Positions 1 to 8,084 of a stretch of 64,000 nucleotides of DNA are shown here, one piece after another. Both the position numbers and the translations under genes were made by a program. How positions within the stretch are numbered: position 1 is the first letter of the stretch; each line of letters begins with the position of its first letter. The stretch is from GWE2-42-39 sp034003625. Lineage in GTDB: Bacteria; Bacteroidota; Bacteroidia; Bacteroidales; Prolixibacteraceae. The stretch is from positions 20,145 through 84,144 of the forward strand of contig JAVEYG010000022.1 in the NCBI GenBank assembly GCA_034003625.1, in the 5' to 3' direction. The notes beneath the pieces were generated by a model that saw nothing but the letters and a program-made list of their open reading frames with translations, ran no database searches and was not told the origin of the DNA.

Positions 1-954
1 CGCATTGGTGAGCACTTCTTCTTTTTCAAGAAAGAAATTGGGTTTGGTGATGCTCCGGGTGATTTGCTCAAAATCGGCGAACTTGATTTTCAAGGTCAGC
101 GTTTTCCCAACTTTTCCCGCGCGTTCCATTCTTCTCCAGAGTTCGGCAGTTAGTTTTTCAACTTCGGCAGACAGTTCGTTTTCATTGTGCAAATCACGGA
201 AAAAAGTATTTTCCACCCCCACCGATTTTCGTTCGCGATCGGGCATTACAGGACGGTTGTCAATCCCCCTGACCACATCGTAGTAATAACTTCCTGCCTT
301 GCCAAATAACCGGGCCAGTTCGTGTTTAGAGATCAATTTTAAATCGGAACCATAATAAACTCCCAGATCGTTCATTTTTTTTGCCGTTACTTTTCCGATA
401 CCGAAAAATTTTTTGATTTCGAGCCGGTCGATAAATTCCGGGGCTTTTTCAGGCGGAATGACAAACAGACCGTCGGGTTTGTTTACATCGGAGGCAATTT
501 TGGCCAGGAATTTATTGTACGAAACACCGGCAGAAGCGGTCAGGTTAAGTTTTTCCTTTATTTCTTGTTTGATCTCCCGGGCAATCAGTGTAGCCGAACG
601 AATGGGCACTTTCGATTCGGTCACATCCAGAAAGGCTTCGTCGAGCGAAAGTGGTTCAACCAAATCGGTATACTGAAAAAAGATTTTCCGGATTTCGCTG
701 CTGACCTGTTTGTATTTTTTAAAATCGGGCGGGCAAAATACCAGACCGGGGCATTTTTGCCGGGCAACTTTCGATGACATGGCCGAATGGATGCCAAATT
801 TTCGCGCTTCGTAACTGGCTGCCGCAATTACTCCCCGTTCACGTTCTCCGCCAACCACCACCGGAAGCCCCCGCAATTCAGGACGGTCGCGCTGCTCTAT
901 GGAAGCGTAAAACGCATCCATATCAACGTGGATTATTTTTCGGAATCGCTGCAT
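1..954 (-). CDS. dinB: DNA polymerase IV (Y family), C-terminus cut by window edge
   Basis: Translesion DNA polymerase of the Y family, which extends damaged or misaligned primer termini. The minus-strand frame reads without a stop from 954 to the window edge, giving 318 codons. Seen near the N-terminus: HVDMDAFYA (palm, first metal-binding Asp), then a GVIAAASYEARKFG stretch and SLDEAFLDV (catalytic acidic pair), then a helix-hairpin-helix region ending in GIGKVTAKK. The little-finger domain begins near position 200. The ATG at 954 is chosen because it opens the conserved KIIHVDMDAFY block 6 residues later; a nearer-upstream ATG is out of frame. It lies 79 bp downstream of a membrane-protein gene on the same strand, so it could be read through from the envelope operon, but its role need not be related. 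The family call is secure; the C-terminus cannot be judged. Confidence 0.93.
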   Translation of the reverse strand, partial: MQRFRKIIHVDMDAFYASIEQRDRPELRGLPVVVGGERERGVIAAASYEARKFGIHSAMSSKVARQKCPGLVFCPPDFKKYKQVSSEIRKIFFQYTDLVEPLSLDEAFLDVTESKVPIRSATLIAREIKQEIKEKLNLTASAGVSYNKFLAKIASDVNKPDGLFVIPPEKAPEFIDRLEIKKFFGIGKVTAKKMNDLGVYYGSDLKLISKHELARLFGKAGSYYYDVVRGIDNRPVMPDRERKSVGVENTFFRDLHNENELSAEVEKLTAELWRRMERAGKVGKTLTLKIKFADFEQITRSITKPNFFLEKEEVLTNA

Positions 955-1033
955 TTTCGTGGCATGAGAAACAAATACTTTATACGAAGTTACTTTTTTT
1001 CACTTCTCCTGATGCCACCCAACCGGCTTTCGT

Positions 1034-1795
1034 TTATATCTTCATTATCATCAGCGCTTTCCTGGGAAGCGCCCGGTAAATGGAAAGGGCATCGTTTTTA
1101 CTGACACAGATATGGATTGCAGGTTGATATTGCGGCCTTTTGAGTTGAACCATACGTTTTATATTTTTCCATGTTTCACCCTGGATGCCGATATGTTTAC
1201 TGGCCCGTTTACAACCGGCAGAGCTGTCGTAAATATAAACTTCAAACCCTGCGCCGATCATCAGTTCAATATCGGCTATTTGTTGTGCTTTCACCGAGTC
1301 AGCAGCATAGGGGGCTGCCGATGCAAGGGCTTCGGCTTCCGACTTGGGCGCTTGCTTCACAACGATTGGTTCCTTTTCAACAGTTGCATGTTGTTCTGTA
1401 ATTTCAAGTGGCGATGAAAAAAGGTTCTGGTAACTGCATATGTCCAGTGCACTAAAAAAACCGTCGCCTGAAATGCTTTCTATATGTGCCGAGTGAATGA
1501 TAACGCCCTCCAGCGACAACTGCAACAGACTATCGCTCAGGTTGACAATTAAACCGATTGAGTCGGTCTCGGCCATGTTGATAAATGCTTCGTGGTATGT
1601 AATTTCCTTCACCGTTTTTTGAAAAGAAGGATGGTCATAACACGATTTTTCATCTTCTTTTTGCCCGTACTTCTCATTGAAGGTACTTAATCTTCTTACC
1701 GACAGGAAAACAGACAATAAAGTAAACGCAAATGCGACCAGAAAAATTGATAACGCAATTCCTATTATTCGTTTCTTCCCTTTGAAAATCTCCAT
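1034..1795 (-). CDS. Single-pass membrane protein of unknown function
   Basis: I do not recognise this 253-aa protein. It has a basic N-terminus (MEIFKGKKR) followed by one strong hydrophobic segment at about residues 10-32, so it should be anchored in the inner membrane with the remainder in the periplasm. The middle contains an alanine-rich stretch around residues 150-170, and the C-terminal third has two cysteines (SSAGCKR and HICVS). It starts 4 bp after the stop of the upstream L,D-transpeptidase gene and is last in a run of four same-strand genes (lipoprotein, two L,D-transpeptidases, this gene). That context suggests an envelope or peptidoglycan role, but no catalytic motif is visible. 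Confidence 0.75.
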   Translation of the reverse strand: MEIFKGKKRIIGIALSIFLVAFAFTLLSVFLSVRRLSTFNEKYGQKEDEKSCYDHPSFQKTVKEITYHEAFINMAETDSIGLIVNLSDSLLQLSLEGVIIHSAHIESISGDGFFSALDICSYQNLFSSPLEITEQHATVEKEPIVVKQAPKSEAEALASAAPYAADSVKAQQIADIELMIGAGFEVYIYDSSAGCKRASKHIGIQGETWKNIKRMVQLKRPQYQPAIHICVSKNDALSIYRALPRKALMIMKI

Positions 1796-1799
1796 AGCA

Positions 1800-2519
1800 T
1801 TAATAAAAATATACTTTCGACCCGTAATTCATTGTCTTGTAAACCTTCTCCAAATCTTCGTCATTTAAACGGACGCAGCCATGTGTAACGGGAGAACCCA
1901 GATGCCGTTTATAAATTGTTCCGTGGATCATATAACTGTCCCTCATTCTTAAAGCATAGTCGCCAAGTACTCCTTCCTCAAAGCGTGAAGGGTGATTGGC
2001 TGAAGGCACCGGAAGGCCTTCTTCGATAAATGCCCAGTCGGGTTTCTTCCAAACCGGCGCTGTTTGCTTGCTCAGAATCTTCAAGACGCCCCGGGGAGTT
2101 TTAAAAATCCACTTACGATTTTTTCCTGCTTCTAATTGAATGTAGCTTCCTGTTGAACACAACCCGTGCAATATCAATTTCCGGTTTTTGTACAGCCAGA
2201 ATTCGTTGAGGGTCATATTGGCCACAAAATAGGGTTCAACAGGTGTATATGCAATCGACCTTTTCTGCAGTTTTTCCAACTTTTTTTCCAGTGTAGCCTG
2301 AACCTCCATGATTGAGTCATTTTGCGACAATGAAAATGCCTCTGTTTTTTCTTTTACCGAAAACACCATCTTCCGGATACCCGGAATATTGGTGATCAGC
2401 ATGACCGAAATTAAAATGATAAAGAATGAAATCAAGATATTAATGATATACTTCTTTGCCTCAATCTTTCCGGAGTTTCCCAATATATCTTCTCTCGTTA
2501 TAAATTCAGAATCGCCCAT
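1800..2519 (-). CDS. L,D-transpeptidase (YkuD/ErfK family), membrane-anchored
   Basis: A 239-aa YkuD-domain protein. YkuD enzymes use a catalytic cysteine to act on tetrapeptide stems, forming 3-3 crosslinks or attaching proteins to peptidoglycan. One transmembrane segment lies at about residues 27-47, placing the enzyme in the periplasm. The C-terminal half carries the signature: HGTIYKRHLG (upstream His), then THGCVRLND with the catalytic Cys, which is a canonical [ST]HGC[VI]RL motif. The ATG at 2519 is 5 bp downstream of the stop of another YkuD gene, so the two are translationally close. Both follow a coiled-coil lipoprotein gene ending in Lys. The family is firm; whether it crosslinks peptidoglycan or attaches the lipoprotein is inference. 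Confidence 0.93.
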   Translation of the reverse strand: MGDSEFITREDILGNSGKIEAKKYIINILISFFIILISVMLITNIPGIRKMVFSVKEKTEAFSLSQNDSIMEVQATLEKKLEKLQKRSIAYTPVEPYFVANMTLNEFWLYKNRKLILHGLCSTGSYIQLEAGKNRKWIFKTPRGVLKILSKQTAPVWKKPDWAFIEEGLPVPSANHPSRFEEGVLGDYALRMRDSYMIHGTIYKRHLGSPVTHGCVRLNDEDLEKVYKTMNYGSKVYFY

Positions 2520-2524
2520 GTATA

Positions 2525-3631
2525 TTAGTTTAATATTTCGCTCAAAGGTCTTAATGAACCAACAATTGTAACAGGCATGTTCACAGAAGAATACCTGAAT
2601 AAGATGTCCATATCTGAGTTCTCCAAAGCGACACAGCCATCGGTCCAGTCGCCTTGTTTTCCTCCTCCTCCGTGTACCTCAATGAGGTTGCCGATACGTG
2701 CATGTCGGGGCAGGCTTTTCCGGTTTTGATTGAACCGTGCCTGATCCTCGGCATTCGGGTAATCGAGCAGTAAGGCTTTATAATATTTGGTGTGCTTACC
2801 ACTTTTTATTGCGGTCACTTTATATTTTCCCTCCGGGGTACGTTTATCTCCTTTGCAAATTTTATCACCAATCCAGTTTGGGCCAAGCTCAACTGTAAAC
2901 TGGTGTTTCAGGTTCCCTGCCTGGTAAAGATAGCATTTCCGGGCAAATTTATCGACCAGAACAGCATTTGTCCGGTTTGCCCTTGACTGGCCAATGGTTT
3001 CTTCAGCCTGCCGTTTCCATGCAGAATAATTGCCAAAATATTCCTGTAAATGAATTTTTAAATATTGGTAGGACCTGTCAAGCAATACTTCAGCTTCTTC
3101 TGCTTTTTGATTGCAGGCTACAAATTGTTCGTTTTTATAAGCAAGTTCAGCCTCGTTCAGAAGTAATTGCCCCCGGTTGTTTTCGTTCCTTACCTTGTCA
3201 GGAAGCGGAATATCCCCGAAAATTGAATTGTATTTGGTATACATTTTCCGGGCGGTTTCCAGTTTGTTTTTCAGGTTAACCTGAAAATTATTGACTTTCT
3301 GGAGGGCTGCCGAAGCAGCTTTTTCTGATTCCTGTGCCGAAAGGGCTGCAAATGTTTTTACTTTTGTGTAATCCCGTCGTTTATAAAAAGGTTTTCGGTT
3401 TTCCCGTTTCCAGCAATTCATGGCCGAATCGTAAAGGCATTCCGCCTTTGCGAATGATTCTTTTTCATAAACATTGGCCTTGCTTGCTTTTGCCTTTGAT
3501 AATGCCTCGCGTGCAACCGAGGTTTCATTTAATGGGGCGGGTTGTTTGGTTAAAAATAAATAAAGCGCCACCGCGCCTGCAACAATAAAAATACTGAGAA
3601 CCCACAATGTTAGCTTCCGTCTGCCTGTCAT
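2525..3631 (-). CDS. L,D-transpeptidase with DUF4398-like helical N-terminal region
   Basis: A 368-aa protein: N-terminal membrane anchor (about residues 7-28), a long alpha-helical alanine/lysine-rich region (about 40-215), then a YkuD domain. The active site reads EVHGGGGKQGDW followed by TDGCVALEN, so Asp replaces the more usual His before Gly-Cys; this variant occurs in the family. The helical region starts with a motif resembling the neighbouring lipoprotein: SKAKASKANVYEKESF here against DSAKAVGADIYLAEAF there, each followed by a shared pattern ending in a K/R-rich 'Y..AK' turn. The two proteins may therefore share a fold that pairs or docks them. The start is the ATG at 3631; a TTG two codons upstream is less likely. 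It sits between a terminator-like hairpin and a second YkuD gene. Confidence 0.92.
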   Translation of the reverse strand: MTGRRKLTLWVLSIFIVAGAVALYLFLTKQPAPLNETSVAREALSKAKASKANVYEKESFAKAECLYDSAMNCWKRENRKPFYKRRDYTKVKTFAALSAQESEKAASAALQKVNNFQVNLKNKLETARKMYTKYNSIFGDIPLPDKVRNENNRGQLLLNEAELAYKNEQFVACNQKAEEAEVLLDRSYQYLKIHLQEYFGNYSAWKRQAEETIGQSRANRTNAVLVDKFARKCYLYQAGNLKHQFTVELGPNWIGDKICKGDKRTPEGKYKVTAIKSGKHTKYYKALLLDYPNAEDQARFNQNRKSLPRHARIGNLIEVHGGGGKQGDWTDGCVALENSDMDILFRYSSVNMPVTIVGSLRPLSEILN

Positions 3632-3654
3632 TTGCAAATGTTTCCGTTTTTTGT

Positions 3655-3690
3655 AAAAATCCCCGGGTTTTTTTAGAAAGCCCGGGGATT
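3655..3690 (-). terminator. Strong hairpin with U-run between lipoprotein and L,D-transpeptidase genes
   Basis: A perfect 10-bp inverted repeat (AATCCCCGGG at 3658-3667, CCCGGGGATT at 3681-3690) with a 13-nt loop. Read on the minus strand it is followed by five U residues (3655-3659), as in an intrinsic terminator. It lies 23 nt after the lipoprotein stop and before the first L,D-transpeptidase. Its place suggests that most transcripts stop after the lipoprotein and a minority read into the enzymes. The readthrough idea is inference. Confidence 0.8.
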
Positions 3691-3713
3691 AAATTTTTTC
3701 TTACATCACCCTT

Positions 3714-4319
3714 TTATTTTCTTTTGGCTGCCGAAACTTTATCAATAGCTTCTGTTAATTCGGTTTTAATTGACAGAGCTTTTTCTTTTGCAGCTTTCAT
3801 TTTGTCAAGAACTACCAGATATTCGGTGTCTTTGATGTCTGTGTTGGCTGCTTCGATCCATTCGGTAGTAGTAGCAATATCAGTTTTGATTTCTTCGATA
3901 ATTGCGGCACCGCCTTTTCCTCTTGGAGCTTTGGCAAGCAACTGAGTGTCTTCTTCAAGAAGTGCTTTTGTTTCAGCATAAACCTGTGCGATTTCTGCTT
4001 TTAGCTCTTCCTTGCGGACAATCGTTTTTTCTTTGATTTCGTTAGCCATTGTAGCGGCAACAACCAATTTAGCTTTTGCTACGGAGTATTTCTTGAACCA
4101 TTTTGAGTTTTGTTCTTCAATTTTCTCCATTGCCACTTTCATTGTGTCCTGAACACCGGCGAAAGCTTCAGCAAGATAAATGTCAGCACCCACTGCTTTC
4201 GCAGAATCGATAGCACTTTGCGCCTGCTGAATCTCAGCTTCGGGCATTTTTTCACAACCAGTAAAAACCAATAAAGCAATACCTAGTATTGCAATACCAC
4301 CTAGAAAACGTTTTTTCAT
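3714..4319 (-). CDS. Coiled-coil lipoprotein (DUF4398-like) with C-terminal Arg-Lys
   Basis: A 201-aa lipoprotein. From the ATG at 4319 it has a basic start (MKKRF), a hydrophobic core and lipobox VFTGC with Cys22. The mature part is about 180 aa, almost entirely Ala/Lys/Glu-rich helix with heptad-like spacing, and it ends Ala-Ala-Lys-Arg-Lys. A longer reading from 4370 would put 17 extra residues before the signal peptide, so 4319 is preferred. Escherichia coli Lpp also ends in Arg-Lys, and its terminal Lys is joined to peptidoglycan by YkuD transpeptidases. Here two YkuD genes follow directly. No acidic surface-export signal follows Cys22 (CEKMPEAE), which fits a periplasm-facing protein. 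The tether role is inference; lipoprotein and helical nature are direct. Confidence 0.88.
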   Translation of the reverse strand: MKKRFLGGIAILGIALLVFTGCEKMPEAEIQQAQSAIDSAKAVGADIYLAEAFAGVQDTMKVAMEKIEEQNSKWFKKYSVAKAKLVVAATMANEIKEKTIVRKEELKAEIAQVYAETKALLEEDTQLLAKAPRGKGGAAIIEEIKTDIATTTEWIEAANTDIKDTEYLVVLDKMKAAKEKALSIKTELTEAIDKVSAAKRK

Positions 4320-4533
4320 TTTTATAAAACTTAATTTGATAAAGTTAATATTCATAATTGCTGAAAACATGATTTTTTTAATGTTCTACGATTATGACGC
4401 AGGAGAAATTGAAAGTAACAGCCATGTTTGTTTTTTTTCCAAAAGAATTAATAAAATGTATGTTTTGGCATTTTTGTGTAAAAAAAAGACCACTAAATTT
4501 TCATCCTGACTTCTGTAATACGGATATGATTCA

Positions 4534-4541
4534 TACTTTTG
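4534..4541 (+). promoter_or_regulatory. Bacteroidota -7 box for the sigma-factor gene
   Basis: TACTTTTG matches the Bacteroidota housekeeping -7 consensus TAnnTTTG exactly and ends 20 bp before the ATG at 4562. It also argues against the upstream in-frame ATG at 4526, which would lie before the transcript start. No clear -33 TTTG is visible. Confidence 0.55.
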
Positions 4542-4561
4542 TATTAATAAATGCTGGATAC

Positions 4562-5131
4562 ATGGGTGTCGGGACTGTTGAAACACGGAAAGATGAAGAA
4601 TTGGTTTCACTGGTTCTTCAGGGACAATCAAAATATTTTGATGTGCTTTACAAAAGGTACTACAACAAAGTATTTGATAAATGTACTAATTTGCTGAAGA
4701 ACCGTGAATTGGCTGAAGAATTCACGAAAGATGTTTTTTCAAAGGTTTTTGAAAAACTGACTTCATTCAAAAATAAATCTTCTTTTTCAACCTGGCTGTA
4801 TTCGATCACTTATAATTATTGTATCGATTATTTGCGTAATAAAAAGAAGCTGCATTATCCCGACTGGAACCGAAACAACGAAATGCCGGAAATTATTGAT
4901 GAATCGGACGAAGATACAGCTTCGATTGAATATGATAATTTTTTAAAAGTGCTGGAGATGGTCCACCCGGAAGAAAAGGCACTTTTGATCATGAAATACC
5001 AGGACAACATATCGTTACGGGAAATAAGCTGTTCATTGCGTATTAGTGAGGATGCTGCGAAAATGAGATTGAAACGCGCCCGTACAAGAGTATTCTATCT
5101 ATACAAAAAAGAATTTGGAGAATCAAATTGA
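4562..5131 (+). CDS. RNA polymerase ECF-type sigma factor
   Basis: A 189-aa sigma-70 family protein with only regions 2 and 4. Region 2 (about residues 20-95) includes LYKRYYNKVF, an AEEFTKDVF stretch and the WLYSITYNYCIDYLR core-binding/-10 helix. Region 4 (about 130-180) includes EEKALLIMKYQDNISLREI and the helix-turn-helix ISEDAAKMRLKRARTRV. A long acidic linker (IIDESDEDTAS) separates them. The ATG at 4562 is chosen because a -7 box ends just upstream; longer in-frame readings from 4394 or 4526 add nonconserved residues. It is divergent from the lipoprotein/L,D-transpeptidase operon and could control it, but no anti-sigma factor gene is adjacent. The following gene is a PepSY-like protein. 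Confidence 0.9.
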   Translation: MGVGTVETRKDEELVSLVLQGQSKYFDVLYKRYYNKVFDKCTNLLKNRELAEEFTKDVFSKVFEKLTSFKNKSSFSTWLYSITYNYCIDYLRNKKKLHYPDWNRNNEMPEIIDESDEDTASIEYDNFLKVLEMVHPEEKALLIMKYQDNISLREISCSLRISEDAAKMRLKRARTRVFYLYKKEFGESN

Positions 5132-5178
5132 TGGTTACCTTATGAAAGGTTGCCGTCTACATGATAAACAATTAAGCC

Positions 5179-5577
5179 ATGGATAAACTATTCATAAGCC
5201 TGACTGACAGAGATTCGATTATCCCGCCTGAAGAAATTGAAGCTGCGATGCTAAGATATTTCGCAGGTGCTGTTAATATCGAATGGTTTTACGAAAACGG
5301 AGTTTACGAAACTATTTTTTATCTCGATAACAAGGAACATATCGCAAAATTTGACCATACGGCCAGGCTCATCGACTACCGGATCAATCTTCCCCTTGAT
5401 TTGCTGCCGGTTAGTATAGGGAAATCACTTGATCCGGAGAAAGAGATAATGAACCTGGTTGAAATTCATAAAGAAAATACCATATTGTACGAGTTGATTT
5501 TACGGAACAGGGAACTGGTGCGTTTTGTCGCCCTGTTTAACCAGACAGGTGAAAATCTCGGTACGAGGGAACTGTAA
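5179..5577 (+). CDS. Small cytoplasmic PepSY-like protein
   Basis: A 132-aa protein with no signal peptide. The N-terminal half resembles PepSY-like (BLIP-type) modules of Bacteroidota: IPPEEIEAAMLRYFAGAV, then a beta-strand pattern WFYENGVYETIFYLDN and AKFDHTARLIDYR. Such modules in relatives are usually secreted; absence of a leader here is unusual. It starts 47 bp after the sigma-factor stop and probably shares its transcript, so it might modulate the sigma factor, but no anti-sigma motif is seen. Fold assignment is by pattern only. Confidence 0.7.
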   Translation: MDKLFISLTDRDSIIPPEEIEAAMLRYFAGAVNIEWFYENGVYETIFYLDNKEHIAKFDHTARLIDYRINLPLDLLPVSIGKSLDPEKEIMNLVEIHKENTILYELILRNRELVRFVALFNQTGENLGTREL

Positions 5578-5605
5578 CTTCTTGAGTTGGTCTGAAAGAA
5601 GGGAA

Positions 5606-5634
5606 ACGGGGATTTTTATAAAACCCTGTTTTTT
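5606..5634 (+). terminator. Weak intrinsic terminator after the sigma-factor operon
   Basis: ACGGGG (5606-5611) pairs with CCCTGT (5624-5629), including one G-U pair, and is followed by a T-run. It sits 28 bp after the PepSY-like stop and before the convergent S46 peptidase gene. Confidence 0.45.
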
Positions 5635-5719
5635 ATATATACTTTGTAATTTTTATTTTTTTGTGTTTCGGTTAACCGTGAGTATCCGTTTTTGGTTTCA
5701 TCCTTCCGGCGTTTAAAGG

Positions 5720-7870
5720 TTATAGTTCGTTTATCTTCATTTCTTCGAGCAGGTAGCCTGCACCGGCCAGTTTGTCGATGATGAACAAAGCGTAACGGAT
5801 ATCGAGAACAATGTTCCGGCAACGGTCCGGATCAAACATGATATCGCTCATAGTGCCTTCCCAGCAACGATCAAAGTTAAGGCCGATCAGTTCGCCACCG
5901 GCATTTACGACCGGGCTTCCCGAATTGCCCCCTGTCGTATGGTTTGAGGCCACAAAACAAACCGGTACGGTCCCATTTACGGCATAACTTCCAAAATCTT
6001 TTTGTTTGTATAGCTCCCGTAGTTTACAAGGAACGTCGTAATCGTAAATTTCAGGGTTGTCTTTTTCCATGATACCTTCTATTGTAGTATAATAATTGTA
6101 ACGCATCCCGTCGCGGGGCTCGTAACCTTCTACTATACCATATCCTACACGAAGTGTAAAATTGGCATCCGGATACAGACGCTCGTTTTCTTTCATGGCC
6201 AGGATGCCTTCCATATATAATTTTTGATTTTTCAGGATACTTTTGTCAAGATCGGAATACACACCCGAAATAGTTGAATCGTAATATGCTTTCAACAGGC
6301 GGTAGAGTTTCATTAAAGGATCCTTATCCAATGCTCTCAGTCCTTTGTCTGGAATGTTCCTGATTAATGCGGCCAGCCCGTTATGATCAGTCAATAAAGA
6401 CTTTTCGTATATTTTCTTTTTAAGCGACTTGTCGTCAGTCTGGTCCATCAGGGTAACGAAGTCATTTGGTAAGAACGATATATTCAGATCGTTGCGGTAT
6501 AAACGAAGCATTTCGGTAAATATATTTTCATCCGTTATCAGGTCATAATCTTTAAAATGATTTTCTAACTCTTCCAACAGCTTATTCTTTAGTAATTCTG
6601 TTGTTTCGCGATCGGTATTTACAACTGCCATTGCGCTTCGGTCGAGGAGCGATGCCAGGCGGAACGCGTCGCAGCCGTTTGTCACGATTTCGATATAATA
6701 ATCACGCGCTTTCGAGTAGGGCCTGATCCGGGAATATAATCCGTCAAACTCATTCAGTATTTTACCGTATTTCCCTTTTTTGTCCTCGTTATGGTTTATC
6801 CAGCCGGTAAAATCAGATTCAAAATCTTTTTTCTTCTGAATGGCATTTAATCTTTTCAATCCAAGTATTTCCCCCTGCCATTTTTTCCATGCATTGCTGA
6901 TGGTTGCATATTTGGCTGCATACTGAATACGTACTTTCCGGTCGGATTTCATCCGGGCAGCCAGGATTTCCAGTTTTTTGCCCCTTATTTTTATCCGGTC
7001 GGGGTCGCTTTGTTCCATAATCATCGCTATTGCCTGCGATGGCAAATATTGCGTAGTACTTCCGGGGAACCCAAAAATCATTGTAAAATCTTCGGGTTGG
7101 ACTCCTTCTGTGGAGACCGGAAAAAATCTCTTGGGACGGTAGGGTACATTGTCCTTCGAATATTCTGCCGGTTGGTTGTCTTTTCCTGCATAGATACGAA
7201 ATAAAGAGAAATCGCCCGTATGGCGGGGCCACATCCAATTGTCGGTGTCGCCTCCAAATTTGCCGATAGATGATGGCGGCGCCCCCACCAAACGGACGTC
7301 GGTATATTCGAGGTATACATATAGAAAATACTGGTTGCCGTAAAACAGGGGTTTTACAATCGAACTGAAGCGTCCGCTGTCGGAAGCTGCTGTCTCAATC
7401 CTCCTTGTGTTTTCATCTATTTTCTGTTGAATTTTTTCCTCATCCAGACCGTCAGTGCCTTCCATTACCAATGATGTTACATCTTCCATCCGTTCCAGAA
7501 ATTTCACCGTCAAACCCGGGTTGGGCAGTTCTTCTTCGCGCGAAGCGGCCCAGAACCCGTTTGTCAGGTAATCGTGTTCTACTGAACTATGTTCCTGGAT
7601 TGCTTCATACCCGCAATGATGGTTCGTAATCAGCAGGCCTTCCCCTGAAATCAGTCCTCCGGTACAGCCGCGTCCGAAAATTACGACTGCATCTTTCATA
7701 CTGGCGTGGTTTACGCTATAAATATCTTCAGCACTCAGTTGAAACCCCATTTGCTGCATTTCTTCGATATTCTTGTCCAGTAAGGCTGGTATCCACATGC
7801 CTTCTTTGGCAGACAGGGCAGAACCAAAAATAATGGTAATGGTAAATATAAGGCTTATCTTTTTTCTCAT
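5720..7870 (-). CDS. S46 family dipeptidyl-peptidase, DPP11-like (Asp/Glu specific)
   Basis: A 716-aa secreted serine peptidase that removes dipeptides from the N-terminus of oligopeptides in the periplasm. From the ATG at 7870 there is a signal peptide (MRKKISLIFTI...SALSA) followed by the typical KEGMWIPALL start. The catalytic triad is visible: His85 in ITNHHCGY, Asp in GGDTDNWMWPRH, and Ser650 in TTGGNSGSPV. Arg668 stands 18 residues after the catalytic Ser (NFDRCWEG). In characterised S46 enzymes Arg there gives acidic P1 specificity (DPP11) and Gly gives hydrophobic specificity (DPP7), so DPP11-type activity is inferred. A longer start at 7936 would put 22 residues before the signal peptide and is rejected. 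It follows an NhaC gene on the same strand with a 214-bp gap. Confidence 0.92.
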   Translation of the reverse strand: MRKKISLIFTITIIFGSALSAKEGMWIPALLDKNIEEMQQMGFQLSAEDIYSVNHASMKDAVVIFGRGCTGGLISGEGLLITNHHCGYEAIQEHSSVEHDYLTNGFWAASREEELPNPGLTVKFLERMEDVTSLVMEGTDGLDEEKIQQKIDENTRRIETAASDSGRFSSIVKPLFYGNQYFLYVYLEYTDVRLVGAPPSSIGKFGGDTDNWMWPRHTGDFSLFRIYAGKDNQPAEYSKDNVPYRPKRFFPVSTEGVQPEDFTMIFGFPGSTTQYLPSQAIAMIMEQSDPDRIKIRGKKLEILAARMKSDRKVRIQYAAKYATISNAWKKWQGEILGLKRLNAIQKKKDFESDFTGWINHNEDKKGKYGKILNEFDGLYSRIRPYSKARDYYIEIVTNGCDAFRLASLLDRSAMAVVNTDRETTELLKNKLLEELENHFKDYDLITDENIFTEMLRLYRNDLNISFLPNDFVTLMDQTDDKSLKKKIYEKSLLTDHNGLAALIRNIPDKGLRALDKDPLMKLYRLLKAYYDSTISGVYSDLDKSILKNQKLYMEGILAMKENERLYPDANFTLRVGYGIVEGYEPRDGMRYNYYTTIEGIMEKDNPEIYDYDVPCKLRELYKQKDFGSYAVNGTVPVCFVASNHTTGGNSGSPVVNAGGELIGLNFDRCWEGTMSDIMFDPDRCRNIVLDIRYALFIIDKLAGAGYLLEEMKINEL

Positions 7871-8084
7871 CTTTTTTGCTTTTATTCGTATTGCGTAAAA
7901 ATAACGAAGAAATTGTAAAAACCTCAAATCTGCCAAGGTATCGGATAGGCTGTCCGTAGAAAAGATTGGATTCCGGAAACCGGAAATATGGTTTCAGCAT
8001 GTTATTGGATTGCTTCCTGCATTAATATGAATGGGTAAACAGTAATTTGTATGGGTATTCCGTCTGGTATTGATGAAGCGGGTT

